A stretch of DNA of 64,000 bases from Lientehia hominis (lineage in GTDB: Bacteria; Bacillota; Clostridia; Lachnospirales; Lachnospiraceae), in contig NZ_JAJNOR010000005.1 of assembly GCF_021044755.1 (NCBI RefSeq), positions 186,001 to 250,000 on the forward strand. The letters are read 5' to 3'. Below the pieces are notes generated by a model, which saw only the letters and a program-made list of their open reading frames with translations, was not told the DNA's origin and did not search any database. Numbering within the stretch: the first letter of the stretch is position 1; every line of letters starts with the position of its first letter. Below, one piece after another: positions 45,856 to 54,013 of the stretch. The translations under genes were made by a program, and so were the position numbers.

Positions 45856-46090
45856 AGTATGTCTCCTTCCTACAAGTTTTTACGATAATGCATTCAGGCG
45901 GCAGCTCCCCATGCCACAAATATCTGGTCGCTTTTTTCTTTGTGCTTGCGGTATACACACCGCTGATTTCAACATTGAATCCATTCCCGAAATCACGATA
46001 GATGATGGGTTCAAGATCAATTTCTCTGACGCAGTACTCTGCGCCAAGGCTCCTGCATAAAGCCTTGATATATGAATTTTTACCTGGCAT
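45836..46090 (-). CDS. Conserved element protein of unknown function
   Basis: 84 residues; GFNVEISGVYTASTKKKATRY is the most conserved-looking part, a beta-rich pattern ending in YLWHG. The ATG at 46090 has AAAGGGG upstream and the stop overlaps the xis start by 20 bases, so it is probably a real cotranslated gene. I do not recognise a function; similar small proteins sit in the same place in Tn916-like elements. Confidence 0.55.
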   Translation of the reverse strand: MPGKNSYIKALCRSLGAEYCVREIDLEPIIYRDFGNGFNVEISGVYTASTKKKATRYLWHGELPPECIIVKTCRKETYYESRKQ

Positions 46091-46166
46091 AATACATTCG
46101 CCCCTTTCTTTTTTCTTTTAATAGTGATTCTTCTACTAAAAGGACACGTGACAGAAAGGACATAAA

Positions 46167-48074
46167 TCATTTGTTGTGATAGATGTATGGATTTACCGCA
46201 TACTTCATGGCAGGCGGTCTACCCTTACCTTTATACTTCCCGTCATCAATTACGGACAAATATCCATAACCCACAAGGTTATCCAACACCAGTTGTAATT
46301 CTTCTGCCCTTTTAAACCGTCTGCATAATCGCTGCACATCCCTGCGAGTTACTTCCGCAAGTCCTGCATTTTTTATCGCATCCAGTACATATCGGCTCTG
46401 TTTTATTATTTCATCAACACCCATAAGCAAAAATGCCGCTCTCGCGTGCTCGACAAAGTATTCCCCGATGCGGATGGCGTTTTGCATCGTCTCAGCATCC
46501 ACGATCAGCTCATCCGCAACTGCCAGAAAATCATGACATCTGTAAACCGATGCCCGGCAGAGCAGCCCCGCGATCCGAAGTACATTTCCCACCAGCTTTC
46601 CCGCCCAATCCGAAATATCTGCAAACTCTGTTTTCAGCTTTGGCTCCATTTCCTCTGCGAAAGCCTCAATCATACGATCCGCTTCCGGGGACAGCATAAT
46701 CATTTCAGGATCCTTCTCGTATTCGTCCTCCAGTAGATTACAAATACATTTTTCATAATTACTGCAAACATTCATCGGTACAGGCACAGATCTATAACGC
46801 CTGCATCCCGCCTTTGAGGCAGGAATGCTATACAGGAATCTGGCTGTTAAACCTCTGCCCCGGAAGGTTCCATCTCCCATCAGTCCGGAAAGAACGCTCA
46901 GCTGCGCCATCAGAAACATCGTAAGTGCCGGTGTCATTACGCTTTCGCTTTGCCTGCCGATACGATCCACACGGATGCTGTCCCCGGAATACCCTTTGAG
47001 GATAACGTCTATATTTACATTTTTGGTATAGATGCCTGCAAGAGTATCAAAGATGCCGCCCTCTGTAGAAAGGACCGCCGCCCTACCATCATTGTCCGCA
47101 AGGACAGATGTTAGTTTTTCGGTTGTGATATCATCCACATATAACTTCAACGGCTTCGCCTCTCTGAAATTAGCAATCTCTTCTGACACTTTATCCACCT
47201 CTGACATATCGACTTTCCCCTCCGCAGCCTGACTTATCAAAGCTTTCTGCCTTTGTTCAAGAATCTGTTTTCTCGTCTTGCTCTTTTCAATCTCCACCGC
47301 CCTTGCTGGATTCTGCTCCGCTTCAACATATTTGTACTTAAATATCATGGAGCCATCGGAAAGAAAATCAGCGGTAGAGAACGCCATGATAAAGCCGATC
47401 AATCTGTTTAATGGCTCTGACCAGTTTGCTTTTGCTTTGAACCGGTATTTTCCCTGCAGGCAAACTGCAAGGACAGCCAGTCGAAACTTTTTCTCCGTTT
47501 CCGCATACGTGTATTTCGGATACGGACTACTCAGTTCATGTACCTTCTCCTGTCCATCTGCAGTTAAAGCTACGTTAGAAATCATAGCCTGCCATAATGG
47601 TTCTGAAAGTGTGTCCGCATTCTCTTGGCAATATTGCAATAACCGACACTTGCTGATTAATTCATCTGCACTGCTGGTTCCCATACAGGCGAACGCATCC
47701 TCGTCTTCCGATGGTACGGCTGTTTTGGTATTACATGTTTTCTCCTTTGGCACATAACCGGCGTTGCCATCTATCATGTAGGGAGCCTCAAAAAGCCACA
47801 TGGCATGAATACCGTTTCCAGACCATATCAGCAATGAAGGCTTCATCGGAGATTCATTTTTCATGAAATCGATGATCTGATCTTTTGTTTCCGGTAAATT
47901 CCTCTCTGCATGCGCTGAACCCTTTATATCGAGATCCGTATATGCTACTGCAGAATCAAGTTCTAAGGCCTGAAACCATTTTGTGATTACATTCTTTTTT
48001 TCGATATATGAAATGCCGATAAATCCGTCATCCATTTTTCCGTAGAGGATATCAAGAAATTCTCTTGTATTCAT
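46167..48074 (-). pseudogene. DUF3987 primase-helicase-like protein with inverted P-loop
   Basis: 635-residue frame. The N-terminus looks like a PrimPol-type domain (VAYTDLDIKGSAHAE; LIWSGNGIHAMWLFEAP), the rest like DUF3987 (KLYVDDITTEKLTSVLADN; AVLSTEGGIFDTLAGIY). The P-loop region expected between WSEPLN and KYKYVEAEQN instead reads RLIGFIMAFSTADFLSDGSM; the same 64 bases on the plus strand read EPSERKSAVENAMIKPI, the proper P-loop. So the segment is inverted. A further deletion seems to join ETEKKF to RLAVLAVCLQGKYR. The frame stays open but the ATPase should be dead. Confidence 0.75.
47338..47411. repeat. Inverted 64-base segment with 5-base arms
   Basis: TTAAA (47338-47342) and TTTAA (47407-47411) flank 47343-47406. 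Re-inverting this segment keeps the frame open and restores the PSERKSA nucleotide-binding loop in the DUF3987 protein. Confidence 0.7.
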
Positions 48075-48095
48075 TTCAGAATAACCTCCAAAACA

Positions 48096-48269
48096 TTATT
48101 TTACAGAACTCCTAAGAAGCCATTCCTTATAAGCCTCTGTAGGAATCAGAATACGTGTACCGACTCTGATCGTCGGGTATCCCGGTTCCTTCACAAGCTG
48201 ATATGCCTTTGGAAGGCTGATCCCCATTTCCGATGCAAGCTCCTGCACGCTCATGGTTGTCTTATCCAT
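48096..48269 (-). CDS. Small excisionase/HTH protein
   Basis: 57 residues: an HTH of the MerR/excisionase type (SVQELASEMGISLPKAYQLV) followed by a wing GTRILIPTEAYKEWL. Strong AGGAGG before the ATG at 48269. It begins 18 bases after the small pseudogene upstream and precedes the DUF3987 gene by 21 bases, so the three form one transcription unit. Confidence 0.8.
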   Translation of the reverse strand: MDKTTMSVQELASEMGISLPKAYQLVKEPGYPTIRVGTRILIPTEAYKEWLLRSSVK

Positions 48270-48287
48270 AGTTTTCTCGCCTCCTTT

Positions 48288-48443
48288 CTATCTCAGCGCG
48301 ATCTCTGATCGCCCGTTTGTTTCCGCCTGAAGTATGGCGTTATAAGCAGTTAAGTCTTTCACACCATACTGGTTATGCTTATCAAGCCTTTCCGTTACAT
48401 ACTTCTTTCTGCGGTTTTCTCTTTGTCTTTTGCGATTTTACAT
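48288..48443 (-). pseudogene. Small conserved element ORF with stop at codon 2
   Basis: Behind a perfect AAAGGAGG, the ATG at 48443 is followed at once by TAA, then by 49 open codons: NRKRQRENRRKK, then YGVKDLTAYNAILQAETNG, ending SEIALR. The open, basic, well-formed remainder and the strong ribosome site imply an AAA-to-TAA change in a once functional gene. Function unknown. Confidence 0.65.
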
Positions 48444-48588
48444 ATGTTCTGTACCTCCTTTTGGTAAAAATAAAACAGACTTATCCCTTCCTGCTAAGTT
48501 AAGGAACGGGAAACAGCCTGCCTGGTTGACGTCCGTCTTTTTCCAACATCACGTTAAATGTTATTATTCTTACATAGGAGGTGTCAAT

Positions 48589-48990
48589 ATGAATGGTGAA
48601 CGACTCAAACAAGTACGAAAAGACCGCGGATTTACACAAATTTCTTTAGCAGAAACTCTTGGAGTATCAAAAGGCTCTGTTGCCATGTGGGAAACCGGTA
48701 AAAGAAATCCCGAATTTGAAACTTTAGATAAGTTACTTACACTTTTAGATGTTAGCTATGATTACTTAACCGGAAAATCTGACGAAGAAGGGTATAACAA
48801 TCCAACAACCGATGATCTAAAACAGATTGCGGCTTGGACTATCGAGGATGAGGTATATGAGGTATTTAGAAAATTTCTCTCTCTTGACGAATATGGATCT
48901 ATTGCTGTTAAGCAACTTATATTAAACGAATATCAAAGATGTTCTTCGCAGGAAACCTTAACAAACACTTTTCTATTGCGGTCTCTTTAA
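48589..48990 (+). CDS. XRE family transcriptional regulator
   Basis: 133 residues. HTH_XRE domain (RLKQVRKDRGFTQISLAETL, SKGSVAMWETGKRNP) then a short dimerization tail. AGGAGG precedes the ATG at 48589. It is divergent from the element's replication genes and upstream of the restriction endonuclease, so it could be the element repressor or a controller (C) protein of the restriction system. A terminator follows. Confidence 0.9.
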   Translation: MNGERLKQVRKDRGFTQISLAETLGVSKGSVAMWETGKRNPEFETLDKLLTLLDVSYDYLTGKSDEEGYNNPTTDDLKQIAAWTIEDEVYEVFRKFLSLDEYGSIAVKQLILNEYQRCSSQETLTNTFLLRSL

Positions 48991-49017
48991 AGAGAGACAA
49001 CATACAGGTATAAAAAT

Positions 49018-49052
49018 AAGCTGGGAGACATTTAAACTCCCAGCTTTTTTAT
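49018..49052 (+). terminator. Terminator after XRE gene
   Basis: AAGCTGGGAG / CTCCCAGCTT stem followed by T6. Confidence 0.85.
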
Positions 49053-49316
49053 ACTTTTACACGAAACGCGGTCAAAACCCAATTTGTCTTTATTTCTATT
49101 GATCACAGAACCAATTCATTAAATTTCATATAAAAAATCAAAGATACCGGCTAATACCACCTATGCAATTTCGCGAAAATTTGCGTTTAAGGGGGCATCG
49201 GTCTTCTTAAAATCCTGTAAAGATTATTATCCCCCTCCTACATTTTCTCCTATTTTTTTTCTTCCTTTTCTGATAAAATATACTATAAATAATGCACAAG
49301 AAAAGGAGTGATATAA

Positions 49317-50465
49317 TTGGTTACTCTATGTACTAATCCAAATTGTAATTTACTTTCTAACCACAAAGGAAAACATCAATTTGTTTATAAAAAAGCCTGG
49401 AAAGACCATTTTATTGCAGAGGATATAAATAAAATAGACAAGGCAGGGTACTGTACTCCAAGAGGTGGCGCTAAGGGCGGCTATCAAAATCATGTAAACA
49501 GAAACAGCAAAGTAATAATACCATATGAGAAATTATCTGAAGTTAATCTTGATAATTATCAAGATGGATATGTTATTAGATTATTTCCTTCTCAATATTT
49601 TTCCGCAAAAAACACTGTTAATGAAGCATTTATAGAAAATGCCGATGTTATCGTCGGAGAGAACGCATTTGTTCTGTATAGGACATATGAAGACTTTGAA
49701 AACTATCCACCCCTGTCAACATGGGAAATTCGATCTATCCTTAAATATGACAAGCACAAAAAGGCATATTGCATCCCCTCTAAAGATAGAGGCGGTGATA
49801 TGATAGACTGTGGTCATTATCTACTAAGAATTTCAAACAGTGGAACCAATAAAAAACAAAACAAATTTGAAGGACCTGCGCAAGGAATATTTGCGCCAGA
49901 ATATGCTGACACAAATACGAACTTTTTATGTCAAGCAGTATTAGCATGGCTTATAATCAAAACAGAAAACTCACCATATGATGAATCTGATTTCGAGCAT
50001 TTAAAAGCAATATTAAAAAAACATAATTTATTGGATTCTCCACACTTTGAGAATGATTATATTCTTCATAATGGAAAAACCACTTGTCCGTTATGCCAAA
50101 GAACAATTTTTCATAGTGAATTAAATGAAATGATTTCTTTTGACGATGAAGAAGGTCTAGAAAATTCTACCGATCAAGTAGGTTCTACGCGATCGACAAA
50201 AGTGAATTTGTTCCATATGGTTCCGCTATGTTATTCTTCATTAGAAAACATACCTACACAAGTTTCTTGGGGACACGCAATATGTAATACTAGATTAGGT
50301 CAACGTCGTTGTTATACCTTTAAAGATTTACAATCTACAGAGATTGAAATAGAAATAAATGAAGGACAGAAAAAACGGCTTCTTGGATATGCAAATGCAA
50401 GTCAGAACTTTATTCGTTCACAAAACGGTGATGTTTGGATTAGAATTTCAAAAGGTGACGAATAA
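49317..50465 (+). CDS. BstXI-like Type II restriction endonuclease
   Basis: 382 residues. An N-terminal Cys/His part (LCTNPNCNLLSNHKGKHQF), then YCTPRGGAKGGYQNHV and YQDGYVIRLFPSQYF, which I associate from memory with the BstXI endonuclease family; the C-terminal third has a CPLC pair and WGHAICNTRLGQR, resembling an HNH/treble-clef site. It starts with TTG behind AAAAGGAG. It converges on a gene pair for M and S subunits, the arrangement expected for a bipartite recognition site. Target sequence cannot be read here. Confidence 0.7.
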   Translation: MVTLCTNPNCNLLSNHKGKHQFVYKKAWKDHFIAEDINKIDKAGYCTPRGGAKGGYQNHVNRNSKVIIPYEKLSEVNLDNYQDGYVIRLFPSQYFSAKNTVNEAFIENADVIVGENAFVLYRTYEDFENYPPLSTWEIRSILKYDKHKKAYCIPSKDRGGDMIDCGHYLLRISNSGTNKKQNKFEGPAQGIFAPEYADTNTNFLCQAVLAWLIIKTENSPYDESDFEHLKAILKKHNLLDSPHFENDYILHNGKTTCPLCQRTIFHSELNEMISFDDEEGLENSTDQVGSTRSTKVNLFHMVPLCYSSLENIPTQVSWGHAICNTRLGQRRCYTFKDLQSTEIEIEINEGQKKRLLGYANASQNFIRSQNGDVWIRISKGDE

Positions 50466-50479
50466 ACCAAATAATAAAT

Positions 50480-50515
50480 CGGGGAGACTCAATCATAAAT
50501 TGACTCTCCTCCCCC
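50480..50515. terminator. Bidirectional terminator between R and S genes
   Basis: GGGGAGACTCAAT pairs imperfectly with ATTGACTCTCCTCCCC; it lies between converging stops. Confidence 0.6.
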
Positions 50516-50521
50516 TCTTTC

Positions 50522-51673
50522 TTATGCAAAAAGCATCTGCATTATTTTTTCTTTCAATTGTTCAATTAGATGATTTTCTTCCATAAGACTTTCATAGTAT
50601 TCGATTATTAATTTGGTTTCTTCCATAAATTCTCTCATTTTTTCTTTATTTATTACTACTTTAAGTTTATCCATATCTTTTTTGTATACTTCTTTAAAAG
50701 TACTTCCATTTGAAATAGATTCAATCAAAGCTTTATGTCGCTTAATCCAAAAAAACAATTGCAACGCACAAATATTTTCTTTATCAGGAATTAACGCCAG
50801 CATACCTTGATTGGTAGTAGCTTCATTTATATTTATTATGCATTCGCCGATAGTTGCCCTACTAGACATAATTACTGATTCCTTTGGAATGAGTTTTGCT
50901 CCGCTATTAGCCAATCCAAGAATACTTATTTTTTTTCCTGCCGAAAATGAAAATATTCTATTGCATGAAGTAACATCTGACGGTGTATACCAATCATACG
51001 CGCCATTGTTCCAGTAGTTTTCATTTTTAGTCGATGGCGTTCCACCTGTCACGAGTTCGACAATGCTTGATAATGTCTTGTATTCATATACACAGTTTTC
51101 ATTTTCAAAGTAGTGAATATATAGTGTTTCTAAAAGTGTTTGAAGATTATCCATCATTTCACAATTGTGCTCGTATTTATCATCAAGACTAACTAGCTCA
51201 TCTACTATTCGTTTTTGTTCATCAACATTAGGCAATTCAATTTCATACTTTCCTATAGTCTTTCTAGAAATCTCCTTAAAAGTACTTCCATTCCCTAATG
51301 CTTCTATTTTTTTTCTGTTGAACAATAGATAATAATACAAATAATGATTATAAAGCAACTCTTCCTTACAAACAAAGCTCTTAAATCCTTGATTTGTACA
51401 CAATTCTTTTCCGGCTAGTGCTACATACCCGATTGGTGCTCTGGAGGAAAATAGAACCGTTCCTTCAGGTAGTTTGTAAGTTGCACAACTTTGAAATCCT
51501 TCTTCAGTAATATTTCGTTGCCCTTCGCAAATGTATTTATGATTGTATCCAGACAGATCTTTTGGAGTTATCCATGAAATTGTACCATTTTCATAATATT
51601 TTTTTTCTTTTGTTAAAGGAGTTGCTCCACTATAAATTTCAGCAACTTCCTCCAATCTGTATTTCTTCATCAA
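50522..51673 (-). CDS. hsdS: Type I-like specificity subunit (HsdS)
   Basis: 383 residues with two target-recognition domains, each introduced by a similar segment (YRLEEVAEIYSGATP and TLSSIVELVTGGTPS) and each followed by a conserved helix (GSTFKEISRKTIGK; GSTFKEVYKKDMDK). This sets a bipartite DNA target. It overlaps the methylase stop by four bases (ATGA), so the two are coupled. No HsdR is present; the BstXI-like gene is the likely nuclease. Confidence 0.9.
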   Translation of the reverse strand: MMKKYRLEEVAEIYSGATPLTKEKKYYENGTISWITPKDLSGYNHKYICEGQRNITEEGFQSCATYKLPEGTVLFSSRAPIGYVALAGKELCTNQGFKSFVCKEELLYNHYLYYYLLFNRKKIEALGNGSTFKEISRKTIGKYEIELPNVDEQKRIVDELVSLDDKYEHNCEMMDNLQTLLETLYIHYFENENCVYEYKTLSSIVELVTGGTPSTKNENYWNNGAYDWYTPSDVTSCNRIFSFSAGKKISILGLANSGAKLIPKESVIMSSRATIGECIININEATTNQGMLALIPDKENICALQLFFWIKRHKALIESISNGSTFKEVYKKDMDKLKVVINKEKMREFMEETKLIIEYYESLMEENHLIEQLKEKIMQMLFA

Positions 51674-53025
51674 TTCAACCCCTTTAATAGTACATTAGCT
51701 AGATTATTGGATATTTTTATTTGTTCTTTTAAGCTTTCTTTCAGCAAATTAATTGCCTTTTCATTTTCTTCCTTATTAACAACTATTTCCTCAACCCCTG
51801 TGTAAATACTTGGCATCAATTTACAACCATTGTTAACAATCTCATTTACTTCAGTAAGCCAAGAATAACCTTTTACATTATACTTAATTTTTCTGTTTTC
51901 TTTAAACGACTTGTACAATTTTGAAATACACTCAATACTATCTTCAGTAATAATCTTTTGTGTTTTACTCACGCTTACACCATATTTACTTGCATCTATA
52001 AACAAGATCTTATCCGTATCTTTTCTATTCATATCAATGAAAATTAATGCACTTGGTATCGCTGTTCCAATAAACATCTTATATGGCAGCTGTACTACAC
52101 AATCGATTATATTTCTTTCAAGCATTTTCCTTCGTGTAAATAAATCTGCTTCATTCGAGCTTGTTAATGCCCCATTAGAAATAACAAACCCGGCTTTCCC
52201 GTTTGGTTTAAGATGATAAATGAAATGCTGAATCCACATATAATTTGCATTGTTCTTATTCACCATTCCAAAAACTCTTGGATCTTCTGAGTTCAATTGT
52301 TCTGCTCCCCACTCTTTCATATTGAACGGTGGATTGCTGATTACATAATCTGCTTTTAGTTCCTTGAAACAGTCGTCAAGTAAAGTATCTCCATTTCTTA
52401 TTTCCATATCTAGGCCATGAAGAACTCCATTCATGTACGCAAGTAAAATTGTTTTACAATTCTGTTCCTGCCCTAAAAACTTCAATCTTGATTTGCTGTA
52501 TCTGCTTGATTGAATAAACATTCCGCCTGTTCCACATGCCGGATCATATACTACTCCCTCTGTTGGATTTAGCATGCTTACTAACAGATTCACTACTGAA
52601 GGGGGGGTAAAAAACTCACCGCCTCTATTTCCTTCTGTTGCAGCAAAATTGCCTATAAAATACTCGTAGATTTGCCCCAAATAATCTATTTTCCCTCCAC
52701 TGTTTTTTAAATCGATTTCATTTATTAGATTTATCAAATCTTTTATTGTTCTAGCCGGAAGATTACTATTCGAATACATATCCTCATATGGATTAGCTAT
52801 GTTACTGAATTGTGGTAAGATTTTTATTAGTTCACTGTCCAATAAACTTGCTATCTTTTCATCATCACTCTTTTCAACAATCTCATTCCATACTGTGTTC
52901 CCCTTTTTTTCTGACATATATCTCATGAAAACCAATGGCAGCACATAAAACTTATAATCTGATGGCGGAATCTTTCCCCTTAGTTTATTTGCAGTTTTAA
53001 ACAATTCGTTCTCATAATTTCCCAT
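51670..53025 (-). CDS. hsdM: Type I-like N6-adenine methyltransferase (HsdM)
   Basis: 451 residues. SAM motif DPACGTGGMF and catalytic NPPF (motif IV) are intact; N-terminal HsdM domain (LRGKIPPSDYKFYVLPLVFM). Methylates adenine within the target named by HsdS. Very AT-rich, as are its neighbours, and unlike the chromosome, a sign of acquisition. Confidence 0.93.
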   Translation of the reverse strand: MGNYENELFKTANKLRGKIPPSDYKFYVLPLVFMRYMSEKKGNTVWNEIVEKSDDEKIASLLDSELIKILPQFSNIANPYEDMYSNSNLPARTIKDLINLINEIDLKNSGGKIDYLGQIYEYFIGNFAATEGNRGGEFFTPPSVVNLLVSMLNPTEGVVYDPACGTGGMFIQSSRYSKSRLKFLGQEQNCKTILLAYMNGVLHGLDMEIRNGDTLLDDCFKELKADYVISNPPFNMKEWGAEQLNSEDPRVFGMVNKNNANYMWIQHFIYHLKPNGKAGFVISNGALTSSNEADLFTRRKMLERNIIDCVVQLPYKMFIGTAIPSALIFIDMNRKDTDKILFIDASKYGVSVSKTQKIITEDSIECISKLYKSFKENRKIKYNVKGYSWLTEVNEIVNNGCKLMPSIYTGVEEIVVNKEENEKAINLLKESLKEQIKISNNLANVLLKGLN

Positions 53026-53164
53026 ATAGCACCTCCTATTTTTCTACTGAACACATTATCATATTCCAACAAAAAAGTCTATCCTTTTTTTGGAACATTC
53101 TTTTTCATTTCTTCGTCTTTCATCAATATACACTATTATCTGTCCCAATATTTGTACACGCAAA

Positions 53165-53200
53165 AAAGAGCAGACATAAAGCATCTTACATACGCTCTTA
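53165..53200 (-). terminator. Possible terminator near right end of element 2
   Basis: AAGAGC / GCTCTT stem followed on the minus strand by a U run. No gene clearly ends here. Confidence 0.35.
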
Positions 53201-53254
53201 ACTATTAATATCCAATTCTTCCAGCATCCACTTTTCATCCCTAAGTAGTCCATT

Positions 53255-53320
53255 ACTACTAAGGAATTATCCCAAAACATTTGTCCCTATTCAAATTATC
53301 ACCTTGTGCCTTAGTAGTAG
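53255..53320. repeat. Right arm-type sites
   Basis: TTACTACTAAGG at 53255-53266 and CCTTAGTAGTA at 53309-53319 form an inverted pair and match the left-end sites at 43366-43408. Confidence 0.6.
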
Positions 53321-53403
53321 GAATCGTAGTATCCATGCGGTTTCCTGCCGCATAATGCCCTGCTCTGCCCCACTCTACAAAGGTCTGCATTGTAGTAAAA
53401 CTG

Positions 53404-53437
53404 GAGTGCCGTGGCAGACGAATAGTACTTTTATCAT
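53404..53437 (-). pseudogene. Orphan 5' end of a phosphatase gene
   Basis: Reads MIKVLFVCHG then leaves the family. It matches the first codons of the intact phosphatase at 43246 and has GGAGATATG upstream. This is the displaced 5' end at the right junction of element 2. Confidence 0.75.
53407..53424. repeat. Right attachment core
   Basis: TGCCGTGGCAGACGAATA, one mismatch from the left core at 43207-43224. Confidence 0.7.
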
Positions 53438-53530
53438 GCTCGCATATCTCCTCATATCTTTGATTTTCCTTGATTTAATGGGCTTTCTACAATCTTGTAT
53501 ATTTTTCTGTTTTCGCAAGAACCAGTATAG

Positions 53531-53630
53531 TCAGCATTGCGTACAAGTATCCAGTATTGCCCCAATATCAGAATACCCCATAATCTTTTGCAATGTCTTT
53601 GGATTCATACCCGGCTTTGTAGCGTTTCCT
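53531..53630 (-). pseudogene. Remnant of a second tyrosine integrase
   Basis: Reads GMNPKTLQKIMGYSDIGAIL, the catalytic His/Tyr-box region of a Tn916-type integrase, degenerate (HSD to YSD, no catalytic Tyr before a TGA). It lies 107 bases from the orphan phosphatase stub, the normal place for an integrase next to its attachment site, so an older element used the same site. Confidence 0.65.
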
Positions 53631-53692
53631 CCGGGACTATTGATTGATTAAAAAAATATAAAATACCTTTATAATACCTTGGAAGGCACTTA

Positions 53693-54013
53693 TCATTCTT
53701 TATAAATTCTAATATACTTTTTTATTAAGTCAAGAAATTTCGTTTCCTCTTTTTCTTCAATACTCAACATAGTAACATCAACAGGTATGCCAATTTCTGC
53801 TTCAATTAAATCCACTAAAGCCTGCCTATAATCAAGCAATTTATCCTCAAATACTCTATATATAAACAACAAATCTAAATCATTCGGATAATAAACATTT
53901 TTCAATATCGATCCAAATACATAGACTTCATTAAATTTATCTGCTAAATGCTGATTTTCATTGATTATTTTTTTGACTGTATTAATTATCTCTAAGTTTT
54001 CTAATGTATCCAT
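53693..54013 (-). CDS. MNT-type nucleotidyltransferase
   Basis: 106 residues. The minimal nucleotidyltransferase motif is FGSILKNVYYPNDLDLLF (GSx10DxD). Such proteins are often one half of two-gene toxin-antitoxin or defence pairs, where they AMPylate or otherwise modify a partner. It overlaps the upstream HNH fusion gene by 32 bases. No HEPN gene is adjacent, so the partner would be the fusion protein. Confidence 0.85.
   Translation of the reverse strand: MDTLENLEIINTVKKIINENQHLADKFNEVYVFGSILKNVYYPNDLDLLFIYRVFEDKLLDYRQALVDLIEAEIGIPVDVTMLSIEEKEETKFLDLIKKYIRIYKE

Larger units (their letters stand above)
43207..53424. mobile_element. Element 2: integrated element in the phosphatase gene
   Basis: About 10.2 kb bounded by TGCCGTGGCAGAYGAATA at 43207-43224 and 53407-53424 (17 of 18 identical), both in the 5' coding end of a phosphatase gene. 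TTAGTAGTAA-type sites lie just inside both ends. Contents: SEC-C pseudogene, broken Tn916-type integrase, two excisionase-like proteins, DUF3987 protein, small HTH protein, XRE repressor and a three-gene restriction-modification system. AT-rich compared with the backbone, most strongly in the restriction genes. Confidence 0.75.

Noticed and set aside
47278..47757. Plus-strand open frame containing a P-loop sequence
   Set aside because: Not a separate gene: only the inverted 64-base piece is meaningful in this direction; the rest is antisense to the DUF3987 gene.
43399..53267. TTACTACTAAGGA as the attachment direct repeat of element 2
   Set aside because: The 13-base match at 43399 and 53255 is real, but extra copies and inverted copies lie at both ends and the phosphatase-gene repeat explains the gene disruption better; treated as arm sites.
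53059..53280. 73-codon minus-strand frame at the right end of element 2
   Set aside because: No ribosome site, odd composition, and it overlaps the arm-site inverted repeat and a hairpin.
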